Below, one piece after another: positions 1 to 8,172 of a stretch of DNA of 54,004 bases. Each line of letters opens with the position of its first letter. Position 1 is the first letter of the stretch. The DNA is from Paracoccus sp. (in: a-proteobacteria) (GTDB lineage Bacteria; Pseudomonadota; Alphaproteobacteria; Rhodobacterales; Rhodobacteraceae). Position numbers and translations under genes: made by a program. The stretch spans positions 1-54,004 of the forward strand of contig NZ_JAUNTJ010000020.1 in assembly GCF_030538755.1 (NCBI RefSeq), given 5' to 3'. The notes below the pieces were generated by a model. It was not told the DNA's origin and made no database searches. It saw only the letters and a list, made by a program, of their open reading frames with translations.

Positions 1-154
1 TATTGTCCTCCGATTGGATTGCCACGTTTGGCGGATGGGTTAGTGCCTTGCCGCGCCTCGTGCAAGTGCGGCAATGCTGCCTGTGCAAGAATCGTGCTGA
101 ATCGGGTTCATGTTGGCGCTAAACATGCGCAGGTGGCGGTAAAGCGGCAGGATC

Positions 155-904
155 GTGATGGATGAAACCGGGTTCTGGGGGCTGGCGGTGCTGGCGGCGG
201 CGCTGGTCGGGATGGGCAAGGGCGGGCTGCCCGTGGTCGGTATGCTCGGCGTGCCGGTGCTGGCCTTTGCCGTGCCGCCGGTGGTGGCGACGGCGATTCT
301 GGCGCCGGTCTATGTCGTGTCGGATATGTTCGGGCTGTGGGCCTATCGCCGCGATTTCGACCGGCGCGTGGTGGCGATCATGGGTGCGGGGGCGACGGTC
401 GGTGTCGGGCTGGGCTGGGCGACGGCCCGGATCGTGCCCGAGGCTGCCGTGACGCTGATGATCGGGCTGATCGGTGCGGTGTTCGCGCTGCGTCTGATCT
501 GGCAAAGCTGGCGCGGGCGTCAGCCGCCGCCGCGTCCGGCGCTGGTCGGGCCGGGGGTGTTCTGGGGCGTGGTGACGGGGTTCACCAGCTTTGTCAGCCA
601 TGCGGGCGCGCCGCCGTTTCAGGTTTACGCCCTGCCGCTGCGGATGAGCAAGGCGCGCTTTACCGGAACGACGACGGTGCTGTTTGCCTATGTCAATGCG
701 ATCAAGCTGTTGCCTTATTGGGCTTTGGGTGCGCTGAACTGGGGCAATATGGCGGTGTCGCTGTGGCTGTTGCTGCCTGCGGCGGCGGCGGTTTTTCTGG
801 GGGTCTGGCTGGTCCGCGTGCTGCCCGAGCGGGCGTTTTTCGGCGCGGTGGTCTGGGCCTTGCTGGCGATTTCGCTGCGTCTGATCTGGGTGGCGCTGGT
901 GTAG
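155..904 (+). CDS. TSUP-family (TauE/SafE-like) membrane permease
   Basis: The 249-residue product is almost entirely hydrophobic, with about seven or eight predicted membrane segments. It carries the two glycine-rich half-repeats usual for the sulfite exporter/TauE family: GMGKGGLP near residue 20 and SFVSHAGAPPFQVY near residue 145. Such proteins move small organosulfur or organic anions across the inner membrane, but the substrate here cannot be read from sequence. Translation can begin at GTG 155 or at the adjoining ATG 158; a GGCAGG sequence a few bases upstream fits the ATG slightly better. The gene is followed by a cluster of strong hairpins, so it is probably transcribed apart from mcl2. 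The 154 bases before it hold nothing I recognise. Confidence 0.8.
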   Translation: MMDETGFWGLAVLAAALVGMGKGGLPVVGMLGVPVLAFAVPPVVATAILAPVYVVSDMFGLWAYRRDFDRRVVAIMGAGATVGVGLGWATARIVPEAAVTLMIGLIGAVFALRLIWQSWRGRQPPPRPALVGPGVFWGVVTGFTSFVSHAGAPPFQVYALPLRMSKARFTGTTTVLFAYVNAIKLLPYWALGALNWGNMAVSLWLLLPAAAAVFLGVWLVRVLPERAFFGAVVWALLAISLRLIWVALV

Positions 905-905
905 T

Positions 906-979
906 GGGGGTTTCACACCCCCCTTGGCCCGGCCATAGGCCGGGCGTTCGTCGGGGAAAAGGTCCACTGGACCTTTTCC
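906..979 (+). terminator. Cluster of three consecutive hairpins after the TSUP gene
   Basis: Three inverted repeats follow each other. At 906-922, GGGGG pairs with CCCCC around a 7-nt loop. At 927-945, GCCCGGCC and GGCCGGGC flank ATA. At 955-979, GGAAAAGGTCC and GGACCTTTTCC flank ACT, an 11-bp perfect stem ending in TTTTCC. The last resembles an intrinsic terminator. The arrangement is more elaborate than one terminator needs and runs directly into a family A repeat at 998-1020, so the whole may be a composite intergenic element. Confidence 0.55.
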
Positions 980-997
980 TGATCCTCCTCACCCCGT

Positions 998-1020
998 GGG
1001 ATATTTAGGGACCAAAGATG
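998..1020 (+). repeat. Intergenic repeat family A, copy 1
   Basis: This 23-nt copy reads GGGATATTT, two variable bases, then GGACCAAAGATG. It matches copies at 8192-8214 and 48521-48543. All three are on the plus strand just downstream of a plus-strand gene. The terminal ATG happens to open a frame continuous with mcl2, but the true mcl2 start is at 1108. Confidence 0.85.
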
Positions 1021-1107
1021 GGGCGGTGCTGCGCTGCGGCGAAGGGGGTTGCCATCTGTTGCGTGTCGGGTCAGTCTGACGCAACTTTTGCCAGCTCTGA
1101 GGTTTTC

Positions 1108-1953
1108 ATGGCCCGCCCTTACCGCTCTGTTCTGTATATTCCGGCCGCCAATGCCCGTGCGATGGAAAAGGCGCAGGCTTTGGCTGCCGATGCGATCATC
1201 TTTGATCTTGAGGATGCGGTGGCGCCCGATGCCAAGCCGGGCGCGCGCGAACAACTGGCCGCGGCTTTGGCCGGTGATTACGGGCGCCGCGCGCGGATCG
1301 TGCGCATCAACGGGCTGGAGACCGAATGGGGGGGCGATGACGCCCGTGCCGTGGCCGGGATGGCGGGTGTGGATGCCGTGCTGATCCCCAAGGTGAACAG
1401 CCCCGCCGATCTGGACCGTGTGGCCGCGCTGACCGGCGATCTGCCGCTGTGGGCGATGATGGAGACGGCGGCCGGGATGCTGAACGCCGCCGCCATTGCC
1501 GCGCATCCCCGCTTGCAGGGGATGGTGATGGGCACCAACGATCTGGCCAAGGAAATCGGCAGCCGCTTTCGGGCGGATCGTCTGGCCATGATGGCGGGGC
1601 TGGGGCTTTGCCTGCTGGCCGCCAAGGCGCATGGCCGGGTGATCGTGGACGGTGTGTTCAACGCCTTCAAGGACGAAGACGGGCTGCGTGTCGAATGCGA
1701 ACAGGGCCGCGACATGGGCTTTGACGGCAAGACGCTGATCCATCCGGCGCAGCTTGAGGTGGCGAATGCCGCCTTTGCCCCGACCGAGGATGAAATCGCG
1801 CTGGCCCGCCGCCAGATCGCCGCCTTTGACGAGGCGGTGGCAGCGGGGCAGGGGGTTGCCGTTGTCGATGGCAGGATCGTTGAAAACCTGCATGTCGAAA
1901 CCGCCAAGGCCACGCTGGACAAGGCCGAGGCCATCGCCGCCATGAACGGCTGA
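1108..1953 (+). CDS. mcl2: HpcH/HpaI-CitE family lyase, probable (3S)-malyl-CoA thioesterase
   Basis: This 281-residue protein is a CitE-like TIM barrel. It has FDLEDAVAPD near residue 30, with the acidic metal-binding residues, an RINGLETEWG stretch, and the later METAAG and MGTNDLAKE motifs. It lies three genes before mch, the order I recall for R. sphaeroides mcl2 (RSP_0970) and mch (RSP_0973). On that basis I favour Mcl2, which hydrolyses (3S)-malyl-CoA to malate and CoA, over the lyase Mcl1. A generic citryl-CoA-lyase-like protein is possible. ATG 1108 was chosen because GAGG sits six bases upstream and the protein begins in family style (MARPYRSVLYIP). Upstream in-frame codons to 1018 run through the family A repeat and look non-coding. 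Confidence 0.75.
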   Translation: MARPYRSVLYIPAANARAMEKAQALAADAIIFDLEDAVAPDAKPGAREQLAAALAGDYGRRARIVRINGLETEWGGDDARAVAGMAGVDAVLIPKVNSPADLDRVAALTGDLPLWAMMETAAGMLNAAAIAAHPRLQGMVMGTNDLAKEIGSRFRADRLAMMAGLGLCLLAAKAHGRVIVDGVFNAFKDEDGLRVECEQGRDMGFDGKTLIHPAQLEVANAAFAPTEDEIALARRQIAAFDEAVAAGQGVAVVDGRIVENLHVETAKATLDKAEAIAAMNG

Positions 1954-1962
1954 GGGGGCAGG

Positions 1963-2517
1963 ATGTCGTTGCTGATCCTGATCCTTGGCGTGGCGCTGTG
2001 GTGGGCCGCGCATCTGTTTCGCCGCATCGCGCCCGATGCCCGTGCCGCCATGGGTGGGCAGGGGCGGGCCTATGTGGCCTTGGGGCTGTTGTTGTCGGTG
2101 GTGCTGATGGTGATCGGCTATCGCGGGGCGGGCGGGCCGTATTGGTGGGGCGCAACCGGCGCGACCAAGGGCATCAACAACCTGCTGGTGCTGGTTGCGG
2201 TTTACCTGTTCGCCGCCTCGGGGATGAAGACGCGCGCGGCGCGGGTCATCCGCCATCCGATGCTGACCGGCTTTGCGCTTTGGGCTTTTGCGCATCTGCT
2301 GCCGAATGGCGACCTGCCCTCGTTCGTGCTGTTCGGCGGGCTGCTGGCCTGGGCGCTGGTGGAAATGGCCGTGCTGAACCGGGCGCAGCCGGGCCGGACC
2401 CCGCCGCCGCCCGCGCCGATGCGCAAAGAGGTGATGGCCATCGTCGGCACGCTGGTCGTTTACGCGGTGATGGCGCTGGTTCATATCTGGCTGGGCTATA
2501 ACCCGTTCGGAGGCTGA
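1963..2517 (+). CDS. NnrU-family integral membrane protein
   Basis: The 184-residue protein has about five hydrophobic segments and the NnrU/Z-ISO pattern: an early WWAAHLFRRI segment, then a GATKGINNLLV loop and RVIRHPMLTGFALWAFAHLL with conserved histidines near residues 97 and 108. NnrU was named for a link to nitrite/nitric oxide metabolism, and plant Z-ISO is a heme-dependent isomerase. The biochemical role of bacterial members is not settled. It starts 9 nt after mcl2, with a GGGGGCAGG ribosome site, and ends 1 nt before the DUF1737 gene, so it is co-transcribed with the malyl-CoA/mesaconyl-CoA genes. Confidence 0.8.
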   Translation: MSLLILILGVALWWAAHLFRRIAPDARAAMGGQGRAYVALGLLLSVVLMVIGYRGAGGPYWWGATGATKGINNLLVLVAVYLFAASGMKTRAARVIRHPMLTGFALWAFAHLLPNGDLPSFVLFGGLLAWALVEMAVLNRAQPGRTPPPPAPMRKEVMAIVGTLVVYAVMALVHIWLGYNPFGG

Positions 2518-2518
2518 C

Positions 2519-2725
2519 ATGACCAAACTGTACCGCTGCATCACCGAGGATGACACCGCGCGCTTTTGCCACCGCGTGTCCGAGGCGCTTTCAAAAGGCT
2601 GGAGCCTGCACGGCAGCCCGACCATGGCGCATGATCCGGTTTCGGGCGTGATGCGCATGGGGCAGGCCGTGACCAAGGACGTTGCCACCGATTACCACCC
2701 CGATCTGAAACTGGGCGAACAATGA
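2519..2725 (+). CDS. DUF1737 family small protein
   Basis: This 68-residue soluble protein contains LYRCITEDDTARFCHRVSEA, then GWSLHGSPTMAHDP and MRMGQAVTKDV, typical of the DUF1737 family. No catalytic function is known and none is claimed. It begins 1 nt after the nnrU-like stop, and its stop overlaps the mch start by 4 nt (ATGA). Such tight coupling implies stoichiometric expression with mch. I recall the same gene slot between mcl2 and mch in Rhodobacter. Confidence 0.8.
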   Translation: MTKLYRCITEDDTARFCHRVSEALSKGWSLHGSPTMAHDPVSGVMRMGQAVTKDVATDYHPDLKLGEQ

Positions 2726-3756
2726 CCAAGACCAATCCGGGCCGTTTCTTCGAGGATTACCGCATCGGGCAGGTGATCCGCCACGCCGTTCCCCGCACCG
2801 TGGCCGAGGGCGAGCGGGCGCTGTATCACGCGCTGTATCCGGCGCGTCATGCGCTGTATTCCAGCGATGAATTCGCCGCCGATTGCGGGCTGGACGGCAG
2901 TCCGATCGACGATCTGATCGCCTTTCATGTGGTGTTCGGCAAGACGGTGCCGGATGTCAGCCTGAATGCGGTGGCGAACCTTGGCTATGCGCAGGGGCGT
3001 TGGCTGGCCCCCGTCTGGCCGGGCGATACGCTGCGCTCGGAATCCGAGGTGATCGGGCTGAAGCAGAACAGCAACGGCAAGTCCGGCGTGGTCTATGTGC
3101 GCACGCGCGGGCTGAACCAGACCGGCGATGTGGTGCTGGACTATGTTCGCTGGGTGATGGTGCGCAAGCGTGATGCCGATGCGCCCGCGCCTGAAACCGT
3201 GGTGCCCGATCTGCCTGGCGTGGTGGACCCGGCCGATCTGGTCATCCCCGAGGGGCTGGATTTCAGCCGTTACGATTTTGATCTGGCGGGCGAGCCGCAC
3301 CGCTGGGGCGATTACGCCATCGGCGAAAAGATCGACCATGTGGATGGCGTGACCATCGAGGAGGCCGAGCATATGCTGGCCACCCGCCTGTGGCAGAACA
3401 CCGCCAAGGTGCATTTCGACGCCACCAACCGCGACGACGGGCGGCGGCTGATCTATGGCGGCCATGTCATCAGCATGGCGCGCGCGCTGTCCTTCAACGG
3501 GCTGGCGAATGCGCAGATGATCGTGGCGCTGAACGGCGGTGCCCATGCCAACCCCTGCTTTGCGGGCGATACCGTGCGCGCCTGGTCCGAAGTGCTGGAC
3601 AAGGCCGAAACCGCCGCACCCGGCGTCGGCGCGATCCGGCTGCGGCTGGTGGCGACCAAGGGCGACAGCGCGGCATTCCCGCTGCGCGGCGCGGATGGCA
3701 AATACGCGCCCGATGTGCTGCTGGATCTGGATTACTGGGCCTTGATCCCGGTCTGA
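2722..3756 (+). CDS. mch: Mesaconyl-CoA hydratase (beta-methylmalyl-CoA dehydratase)
   Basis: The 344-residue product is a double MaoC-like hot-dog protein: an N-terminal half (FEDYRIGQVIRHAVPRTV, about 8-150) and a C-terminal half (about 200-340, with FDATNRDDGRRLIYGGHVISM). Its length matches the mesaconyl-C1-CoA hydratase of R. sphaeroides. That enzyme interconverts mesaconyl-C1-CoA and beta-methylmalyl-CoA in the ethylmalonyl-CoA pathway. The upstream mcl2-type gene supports this. No other pathway enzyme (ccr, ecm, msd) lies in the window. A strong terminator follows, so this is the last gene of the unit. Confidence 0.82.
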   Translation: MTKTNPGRFFEDYRIGQVIRHAVPRTVAEGERALYHALYPARHALYSSDEFAADCGLDGSPIDDLIAFHVVFGKTVPDVSLNAVANLGYAQGRWLAPVWPGDTLRSESEVIGLKQNSNGKSGVVYVRTRGLNQTGDVVLDYVRWVMVRKRDADAPAPETVVPDLPGVVDPADLVIPEGLDFSRYDFDLAGEPHRWGDYAIGEKIDHVDGVTIEEAEHMLATRLWQNTAKVHFDATNRDDGRRLIYGGHVISMARALSFNGLANAQMIVALNGGAHANPCFAGDTVRAWSEVLDKAETAAPGVGAIRLRLVATKGDSAAFPLRGADGKYAPDVLLDLDYWALIPV

Positions 3757-3780
3757 TCCGCCCCTGCTATTTCCGTTGAC

Positions 3781-3808
3781 GCCTGCGCCGCAGCGGCGCA
3801 GGCTTTTT
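3781..3808 (+). terminator. Intrinsic terminator after mch
   Basis: An 11-base arm beginning GCCTGCGCC is followed by its exact complement ending GGCGCAGGC around a single A, then TTTTT. In practice this is a stem of about nine pairs with a short loop and a U-tract, lying 25 nt after the mch stop. Confidence 0.9.
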
Positions 3809-3848
3809 CTTGACGGGCCGGGGGGAAATGCGGCATAAGTCCGTTATA

Positions 3849-3862
3849 TGAACATGTGTTCA
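3849..3862. promoter_or_regulatory. Candidate operator upstream of ivd
   Basis: TGAACATGTGTTCA has perfect 6-base inverted arms (TGAACA/TGTTCA) around TG, 20 nt before the ivd start codon. A dyad of this size and position suits a TetR- or MerR-type repressor of acyl-CoA catabolism, such as the LiuR/LiuQ regulators of leucine genes. No regulator gene is nearby and the binding protein is unknown. Confidence 0.4.
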
Positions 3863-3881
3863 ATAAACAGGGGGATGCGCA

Positions 3882-5042
3882 ATGTTCACTCAAGGGATGG
3901 AATTCGATCTGGGCGAGGATGTGAACGCGCTGCGCGATATGGTGCATCGCTGGGCGCAGGACCGGGTGAAACCGCTGGCCGCGCAGGCTGACCAGACCAA
4001 CGAATTCCCCAACGAACTCTGGACCGAAATGGGCGAGTTGGGCCTTTTGGGCATCACCGTGGCCGAGGAATTCGGTGGTTCCGGCATGGGCTATCTGGCG
4101 CATGTGATCGCGGTCGAGGAAATCGCGCGGGCCAGTGCCAGCATCAGCCTGTCCTATGGCGCGCATTCGAATCTGTGCGTGAACCAGATCAAGCTGAACG
4201 GCACCGACGAACAGCGCGCGAAATACCTGCCCAAGCTGTGCAGCGGCGAACATGTCGGCGCGCTGGCCATGTCGGAAGAAGGTGCCGGGTCGGATGTGGT
4301 CAGCATGAAGCTGCGGGCGGAAAAGCGCAACGACCGCTATGTGCTGAACGGCAACAAATACTGGATCACCAACGCCCCCGACGCGCAGACTTTGGTGGTT
4401 TACGCCAAGACCGACCCCGAGGCCGGGTCCAAGGGCATCACCGCCTTTATCGTCGAACGCGGCATGGCCGGGTTCAGCACCAGCCCGCATTTCGACAAGC
4501 TGGGGATGCGCGGGTCCAACACCGGCGAGCTGATCTTTGAAAACTGCGAGATCCCGTTCGAAAATGTCCTTGGCGAAGAAGGTCGCGGCGTGCGGGTGCT
4601 GATGTCGGGGCTTGATTACGAACGTCTGGTGCTGTCGGGAATCGGCACCGGCATCATGGCAGCCTGTCTGGACGAGGTGATGCCCTATGTCCGCGAGCGC
4701 AAGCAGTTCGGCCAGCCCATCGGCAATTTCCAACTGATGCAGGGCAAGATCGCCGATATGTATGTCGCGCTGAACACCGCCCGCGCCTATGTCTATGAGG
4801 TCGCCAAGGCCTGCGACGCGGGCAAGGTCACGCGGCAGGACGCGGCGGGCGCGGTGCTGTATGCCAGCGAACAGGGGATGGTGCAGGCGCATCAGGCGGT
4901 GCAGGCGCTTGGCGGGGCCGGGTTCCTGAACGACAGCGTGGTCAGCCGCCTGTTCCGCGACGCCAAGCTGATGGAGATCGGCGCGGGCACCAGCGAAATC
5001 CGCCGGATGCTGATCGGGCGCGAATTGATGAACCTGACCTGA
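3882..5042 (+). CDS. ivd: Isovaleryl-CoA dehydrogenase
   Basis: This 386-residue acyl-CoA dehydrogenase oxidises isovaleryl-CoA to 3-methylcrotonyl-CoA and passes electrons to ETF. Visible marks are [21 protein letters not shown] and SYGAHSNLC in the helical N-terminal domain, and [14 protein letters not shown] and [17 protein letters not shown] in the beta domain. The C-terminal FAD-binding region holds [21 protein letters not shown] and ends with [15 protein letters not shown]. In isovaleryl-CoA dehydrogenases the catalytic Glu lies within DYERLVLSG rather than near the C-terminus; here that is Glu247, which separates this protein from short-chain dehydrogenases. It is followed by its own terminator, so although the leucine genes lie downstream, ivd may be transcribed alone. 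Confidence 0.93.
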   Translation: MFTQGMEFDLGEDVNALRDMVHRWAQDRVKPLAAQADQTNEFPNELWTEMGELGLLGITVAEEFGGSGMGYLAHVIAVEEIARASASISLSYGAHSNLCVNQIKLNGTDEQRAKYLPKLCSGEHVGALAMSEEGAGSDVVSMKLRAEKRNDRYVLNGNKYWITNAPDAQTLVVYAKTDPEAGSKGITAFIVERGMAGFSTSPHFDKLGMRGSNTGELIFENCEIPFENVLGEEGRGVRVLMSGLDYERLVLSGIGTGIMAACLDEVMPYVRERKQFGQPIGNFQLMQGKIADMYVALNTARAYVYEVAKACDAGKVTRQDAAGAVLYASEQGMVQAHQAVQALGGAGFLNDSVVSRLFRDAKLMEIGAGTSEIRRMLIGRELMNLT

Positions 5043-5054
5043 CATGTGATGCCG

Positions 5055-5082
5055 GGCGGGGGCCAGCCGGTCCCCGCCTTTT
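5055..5082 (+). terminator. Intrinsic terminator after ivd
   Basis: GGCGGGGGCC and GGTCCCCGCC form a 10-bp stem (one G-U pair) with an AGCC loop, followed directly by TTTT. It lies 12 nt after the ivd stop and separates ivd from the next gene. Confidence 0.85.
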
Positions 5083-5102
5083 CATTCATAAAGGAAATCA
5101 AC

Positions 5103-5615
5103 ATGCTCCGTTATGCCATGATCGTTGCGGCCAGCTTGGTCGCGCTGCCGGCCGCCGCTCAGGACCGGCCGCATTATGACCCGGAAATTCTGACCGCCTG
5201 TCTGGGGGTGCGTGAAGGTGATAGCCGCGCGGCCTGTATCGGCATCGCATCGGCCCGTTGTATGGACAGTTCGACCGCAGGGATGACCGAATGTCTGGCG
5301 CAGGAAACCGCGCAGTGGGACGATATGCTGAACGCAGCCTATCAATCCATGCTGGATACCGCGCAGGCCGATGATGCTGAAATGGACCGGCTGGGGGTTG
5401 ATGCGGCGCCCACCGAACCCCTGTTGCGTGACATGCAGCGGGCATGGATGGCCTATCGCGATGCGGCCTGCGCCTATGAGGCATCGAAATGGCAGGGCGG
5501 CACCAATGCAGGCCCGGCAACCCAGAGCTGCGCCATGTCGCTGACCGGCAGGCAGGCCATTGACCTGATGGCTCAGGCTGATTTTCAGCGCGCCCAGGCC
5601 GGGAACGGGGAATAG
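5103..5615 (+). CDS. LprI/DUF1311-type secreted protein
   Basis: The 170-residue product begins with a signal peptide (MLRYAMIVAASLVALPAAAQ, cleavage about residue 20). The mature part has a LprI/DUF1311-like pattern with CIGIASARCMD, ETAQWDDMLNAAYQSML and MQRAWMAYRDAACAYEASKW, plus conserved cysteines. Family members are periplasmic or surface proteins; a mycobacterial one inhibits lysozyme, but function is generally unknown. ATG 5103 has an AAAGGAA ribosome site. It sits between ivd and mccB in the leucine region with no obvious metabolic link. It converges with ompW and shares its intergenic hairpin. Confidence 0.75.
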   Translation: MLRYAMIVAASLVALPAAAQDRPHYDPEILTACLGVREGDSRAACIGIASARCMDSSTAGMTECLAQETAQWDDMLNAAYQSMLDTAQADDAEMDRLGVDAAPTEPLLRDMQRAWMAYRDAACAYEASKWQGGTNAGPATQSCAMSLTGRQAIDLMAQADFQRAQAGNGE

Positions 5616-5661
5616 GCCGCGATGACAGCGACCACCCGCCATTGCCACGGAAAAACCCATG

Positions 5662-5692
5662 AAAAAGGGCGCATCCCGACGGAAATGCGCCC
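5662..5692 (-). terminator. Intrinsic terminator of ompW
   Basis: On the minus strand GGGCGCAT and ATGCGCCC form an 8-bp stem around a 10-nt loop, followed by TTTTT (AAAAA at 5662-5666 on the plus strand). It lies 26 nt beyond the ompW stop. Confidence 0.85.
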
Positions 5693-5717
5693 CGTTCCGG
5701 GTCGTGGGTGGCGGGTG

Positions 5718-6329
5718 TCAGAACTTCATCACATAGGATGCGCCGACGACCCACGGGTCGATATTGACGGTGCCGATCTTGTCCCCGTTCAGGTAAACAT
5801 CGCTGTCAATGTCGATCCAGCGGACATTCGCGCGGATGGCGGAACGGTCGTTCAGCCAGTAATCGGTGCCCAGATTGGCCGCCAGACCCCAGCTGTGTTT
5901 CAGGCTCAGATCGCTGCCTGCCAGCGCGCCGGTGGCGTTGGCGGAAAAAAAGTTGGTCAGGTTCACGCCGACACCGACAAAGGGCTTCCACGCCGTGTTG
6001 GTGTCGAAGTGATAGTTCAGGCTGATGGTCGGCGGCAGGTGCTTGACGCTGCCGACCTTGCCCAGACCGTCGATGTTGATCTCATGCGAGAACGGCGTGG
6101 CGGCCAGCACCTCGACCCCGAGATTGTCGCGGACGAAATATTCCACCGTAATCGTGGGGCGGGCGCTGCTGCCGATATCGGTTTTCAGATCGCCGGCCAG
6201 CGTTCCGGGGCTGGATTTGGGCTGAACGCTGGCAACGCCCAGGCCGACGGTCCATTCGCCCTGCGACTGCGCAAAGGCGGGTGTGGCCAGCGCCAGTGCC
6301 AGCGCGGTCGTCACATAAATCGGTTTCAT
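5718..6329 (-). CDS. ompW: OmpW-family outer membrane protein
   Basis: The 203-residue precursor has a signal peptide (about 20 residues, ending ATPAFA), then QSQGEWTVGLGVASVQPKSS and alternating amphipathic strands. It finishes with aromatic residues (GASYVMKF), the C-terminal signature for outer-membrane insertion. Motifs such as TVEYFVRDNLGVEVLAATPF and FKPFVGVGVNLTNFF-like segments are typical of the eight-stranded OmpW barrel. It probably forms a narrow hydrophobic channel. The start at 6329 is preceded by AGGAG eight to nine bases upstream. A near-consensus FNR-type box lies 59-72 nt upstream of the start, which fits known anaerobic control of ompW in enterobacteria. The gene is opposite in strand to the surrounding leucine genes. 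Confidence 0.88.
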   Translation of the reverse strand: MKPIYVTTALALALATPAFAQSQGEWTVGLGVASVQPKSSPGTLAGDLKTDIGSSARPTITVEYFVRDNLGVEVLAATPFSHEINIDGLGKVGSVKHLPPTISLNYHFDTNTAWKPFVGVGVNLTNFFSANATGALAGSDLSLKHSWGLAANLGTDYWLNDRSAIRANVRWIDIDSDVYLNGDKIGTVNIDPWVVGASYVMKF

Positions 6330-6387
6330 CTCATGGCTCCTCTGCCGGTTCGTGACGGTTTCGTGAATGTGCTGTGCGCTGCGCGAT

Positions 6388-6401
6388 ATGATCCAGATCA
6401 A
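6388..6401 (-). promoter_or_regulatory. Near-consensus FNR/FnrP box upstream of ompW
   Basis: On the minus strand the sequence is TTGATCTGGATCAT, one mismatch from the FNR/CRP-type dyad TTGAT-N4-ATCAA. Its centre is about 65 nt from the ompW start. If used as a class II site at -41.5, it would give a leader of about 23 nt. The whole 6330-6559 gap (230 nt) otherwise holds only the divergent promoters of ompW and mccB. Confidence 0.55.
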
Positions 6402-6559
6402 ACAATGCCTTACAGCACTGGTTCTGCGTCAACCTGCCGCGCCGCTGAACGCTGTGACGACCGGGAAAGGGGCCATGCCGCCGGTTTCCCACCTGATAAT
6501 GCCGGCGCGGCAAGCCGCCCCCGGTCCCCGCAGCACACCAACCCCAAGGATATGACGGC

Positions 6560-8164
6560 ATGAAACTGATTTCTTCGGCCATCCCTTCATCCGATGCCTT
6601 CAAGGCCAACCGTCAGGCGCATCTGGACCTGCTGACCACCGCGCGCGAGGCCGCGCTGGCCGCTGCCGCAGGCGGCGGTGCGGCGGCGATGGAGCGGCAT
6701 ATCAGCCGTGGCAAGATGGCTCCGCGGGATCGGGTGGCGAACCTGCTGGACCCCGGCTCGCCGTTTCTGGAAATCGGCGCGACGGCGGCGCATGGGATGT
6801 ATGACGATGCCGCCCCCGGCGCGGGGGTGATTGCGGGTATCGGGCGGGTGCATGGGCAGGATGTGATGGTCGTCGCCAATGATGCCACCGTCAAGGGCGG
6901 CACCTATTACCCGATGACCGTCAAGAAACACCTGCGCGCGCAGGAAATCGCGGAACAGTGTCATCTGCCCTGCGTCTATCTGGTCGACAGCGGCGGGGCG
7001 AACCTGCCCAATCAGGACGAGGTGTTCCCCGACCGCGATCACTTTGGCCGCATCTTTTACAATCAGGCGCGGATGAGCGCCAAGGGTATCGCTCAGATCG
7101 CGGTGGTGATGGGGTCTTGCACGGCGGGCGGGGCCTATGTGCCGGCCATGTCGGATGTGACGATCATTGTGCGGGGTCAGGGCACGATCTTTCTGGCCGG
7201 TCCGCCGCTGGTCAAGGCCGCGACCGGCGAGGTGGTTTCGGCCGAGGATCTGGGCGGCGGCGATGTTCATACCCGGTTGTCGGGTGTGGCCGACTATCTG
7301 GCCGAGGATGACGCCCATGCGCTGGCCATGGCGCGGCGCGCCATCGGCAACCTGAACCGGCGTCTGCCCGATACCGTGGTCTGGCAATCGCCCGAAGACC
7401 CGGCCTATGACCCCGAGGACATCCTTGGCGTGGTGCCCGGCGATCTGCGCACCCCCTATGACATCCGCGAGGTGATCGCGCGGGTTGTAGACGGGTCGCG
7501 CTTTGACGAATTCAAGGCGCGGTTCGGGGAAACTCTGGTCACGGGGTTCGCACATATTCAGGGTTGCCCGGTCGGCATCATCGCCAATAACGGCGTGCTG
7601 TTTTCCGAGGCGGCGCAGAAGGGCGCGCATTTCATCGAACTGTGTTCGCAGCGCGGCACGCCGCTGATCTTTTTGCAGAACATCACCGGGTTCATGGTGG
7701 GCCGCAAATATGAAAACGAGGGCATCGCGCGGCATGGCGCCAAGATGGTGACGGCGGTGGCGACGACCAATGTGCCGAAGATCACCATGCTGGTGGGCGG
7801 GTCGTTCGGGGCCGGAAACTATGGCATGTCGGGGCGCGCCTACAGCCCGCGTTTCCTGTGGACCTGGCCGAACAGCCGCATTTCGGTGATGGGCGGCGAA
7901 CAGGCGGCGGGGGTTCTGGCCACCGTCCGCCGCGACGGGATCGAGCGCAAGGGCGGCACCTGGTCGCCCGAGGAAGAGGCCGAATTCAAGCGCCCCACCA
8001 TCGAGATGTTCGACCGCCAGTCGCATCCGCTGTATGCCAGCGCGCGGTTGTGGGATGATGGCATCGTCGATCCGCGCAAGACCCGCGACGTTTTGGGCCT
8101 GTCGCTGCGCGCCAGTCTGAATGCGCCGATTGAACCGACGCGCTTTGGCGTTTTCCGTATGTGA
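6560..8164 (+). CDS. mccB: 3-methylcrotonyl-CoA carboxylase, carboxyltransferase (beta) subunit
   Basis: This 534-residue protein has the two crotonase-fold halves of a biotin-dependent carboxyltransferase. The N-terminal half contains [33 protein letters not shown] and [17 protein letters not shown]. The C-terminal half contains [26 protein letters not shown] and [24 protein letters not shown] distinguishes 3-methylcrotonyl/geranyl-CoA carboxylases from propionyl-CoA carboxylases. It transfers the carboxyl group from biotin on MccA to 3-methylcrotonyl-CoA, giving 3-methylglutaconyl-CoA. mccA lies 2 kb downstream with three unrelated genes between. Geranyl-CoA carboxylase is the main alternative, but the ivd, mvaB and liuC context favours leucine. 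Confidence 0.93.
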   Translation: MKLISSAIPSSDAFKANRQAHLDLLTTAREAALAAAAGGGAAAMERHISRGKMAPRDRVANLLDPGSPFLEIGATAAHGMYDDAAPGAGVIAGIGRVHGQDVMVVANDATVKGGTYYPMTVKKHLRAQEIAEQCHLPCVYLVDSGGANLPNQDEVFPDRDHFGRIFYNQARMSAKGIAQIAVVMGSCTAGGAYVPAMSDVTIIVRGQGTIFLAGPPLVKAATGEVVSAEDLGGGDVHTRLSGVADYLAEDDAHALAMARRAIGNLNRRLPDTVVWQSPEDPAYDPEDILGVVPGDLRTPYDIREVIARVVDGSRFDEFKARFGETLVTGFAHIQGCPVGIIANNGVLFSEAAQKGAHFIELCSQRGTPLIFLQNITGFMVGRKYENEGIARHGAKMVTAVATTNVPKITMLVGGSFGAGNYGMSGRAYSPRFLWTWPNSRISVMGGEQAAGVLATVRRDGIERKGGTWSPEEEAEFKRPTIEMFDRQSHPLYASARLWDDGIVDPRKTRDVLGLSLRASLNAPIEPTRFGVFRM

Positions 8165-8172
8165 GGATGGCT

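Noticed and set aside
1018-1107. An earlier start for mcl2 at 1018
   Set aside because: The extra 30 codons begin at the ATG of repeat A and are Cys/Ser-rich with no family similarity; ATG 1108 has a good ribosome site.
913-2688. A 591-codon open frame on the minus strand across mcl2 and nnrU
   Set aside because: It is Arg/Gln/His-rich, lacks any domain pattern and lies antisense to well-supported genes. High GC with strong third-position bias leaves such frames open.
3841-3870. The ivd upstream dyad as an FNR-type box
   Set aside because: TGAACA/TGTTCA does not fit TTGAT-N4-ATCAA; it is listed as a separate candidate operator.
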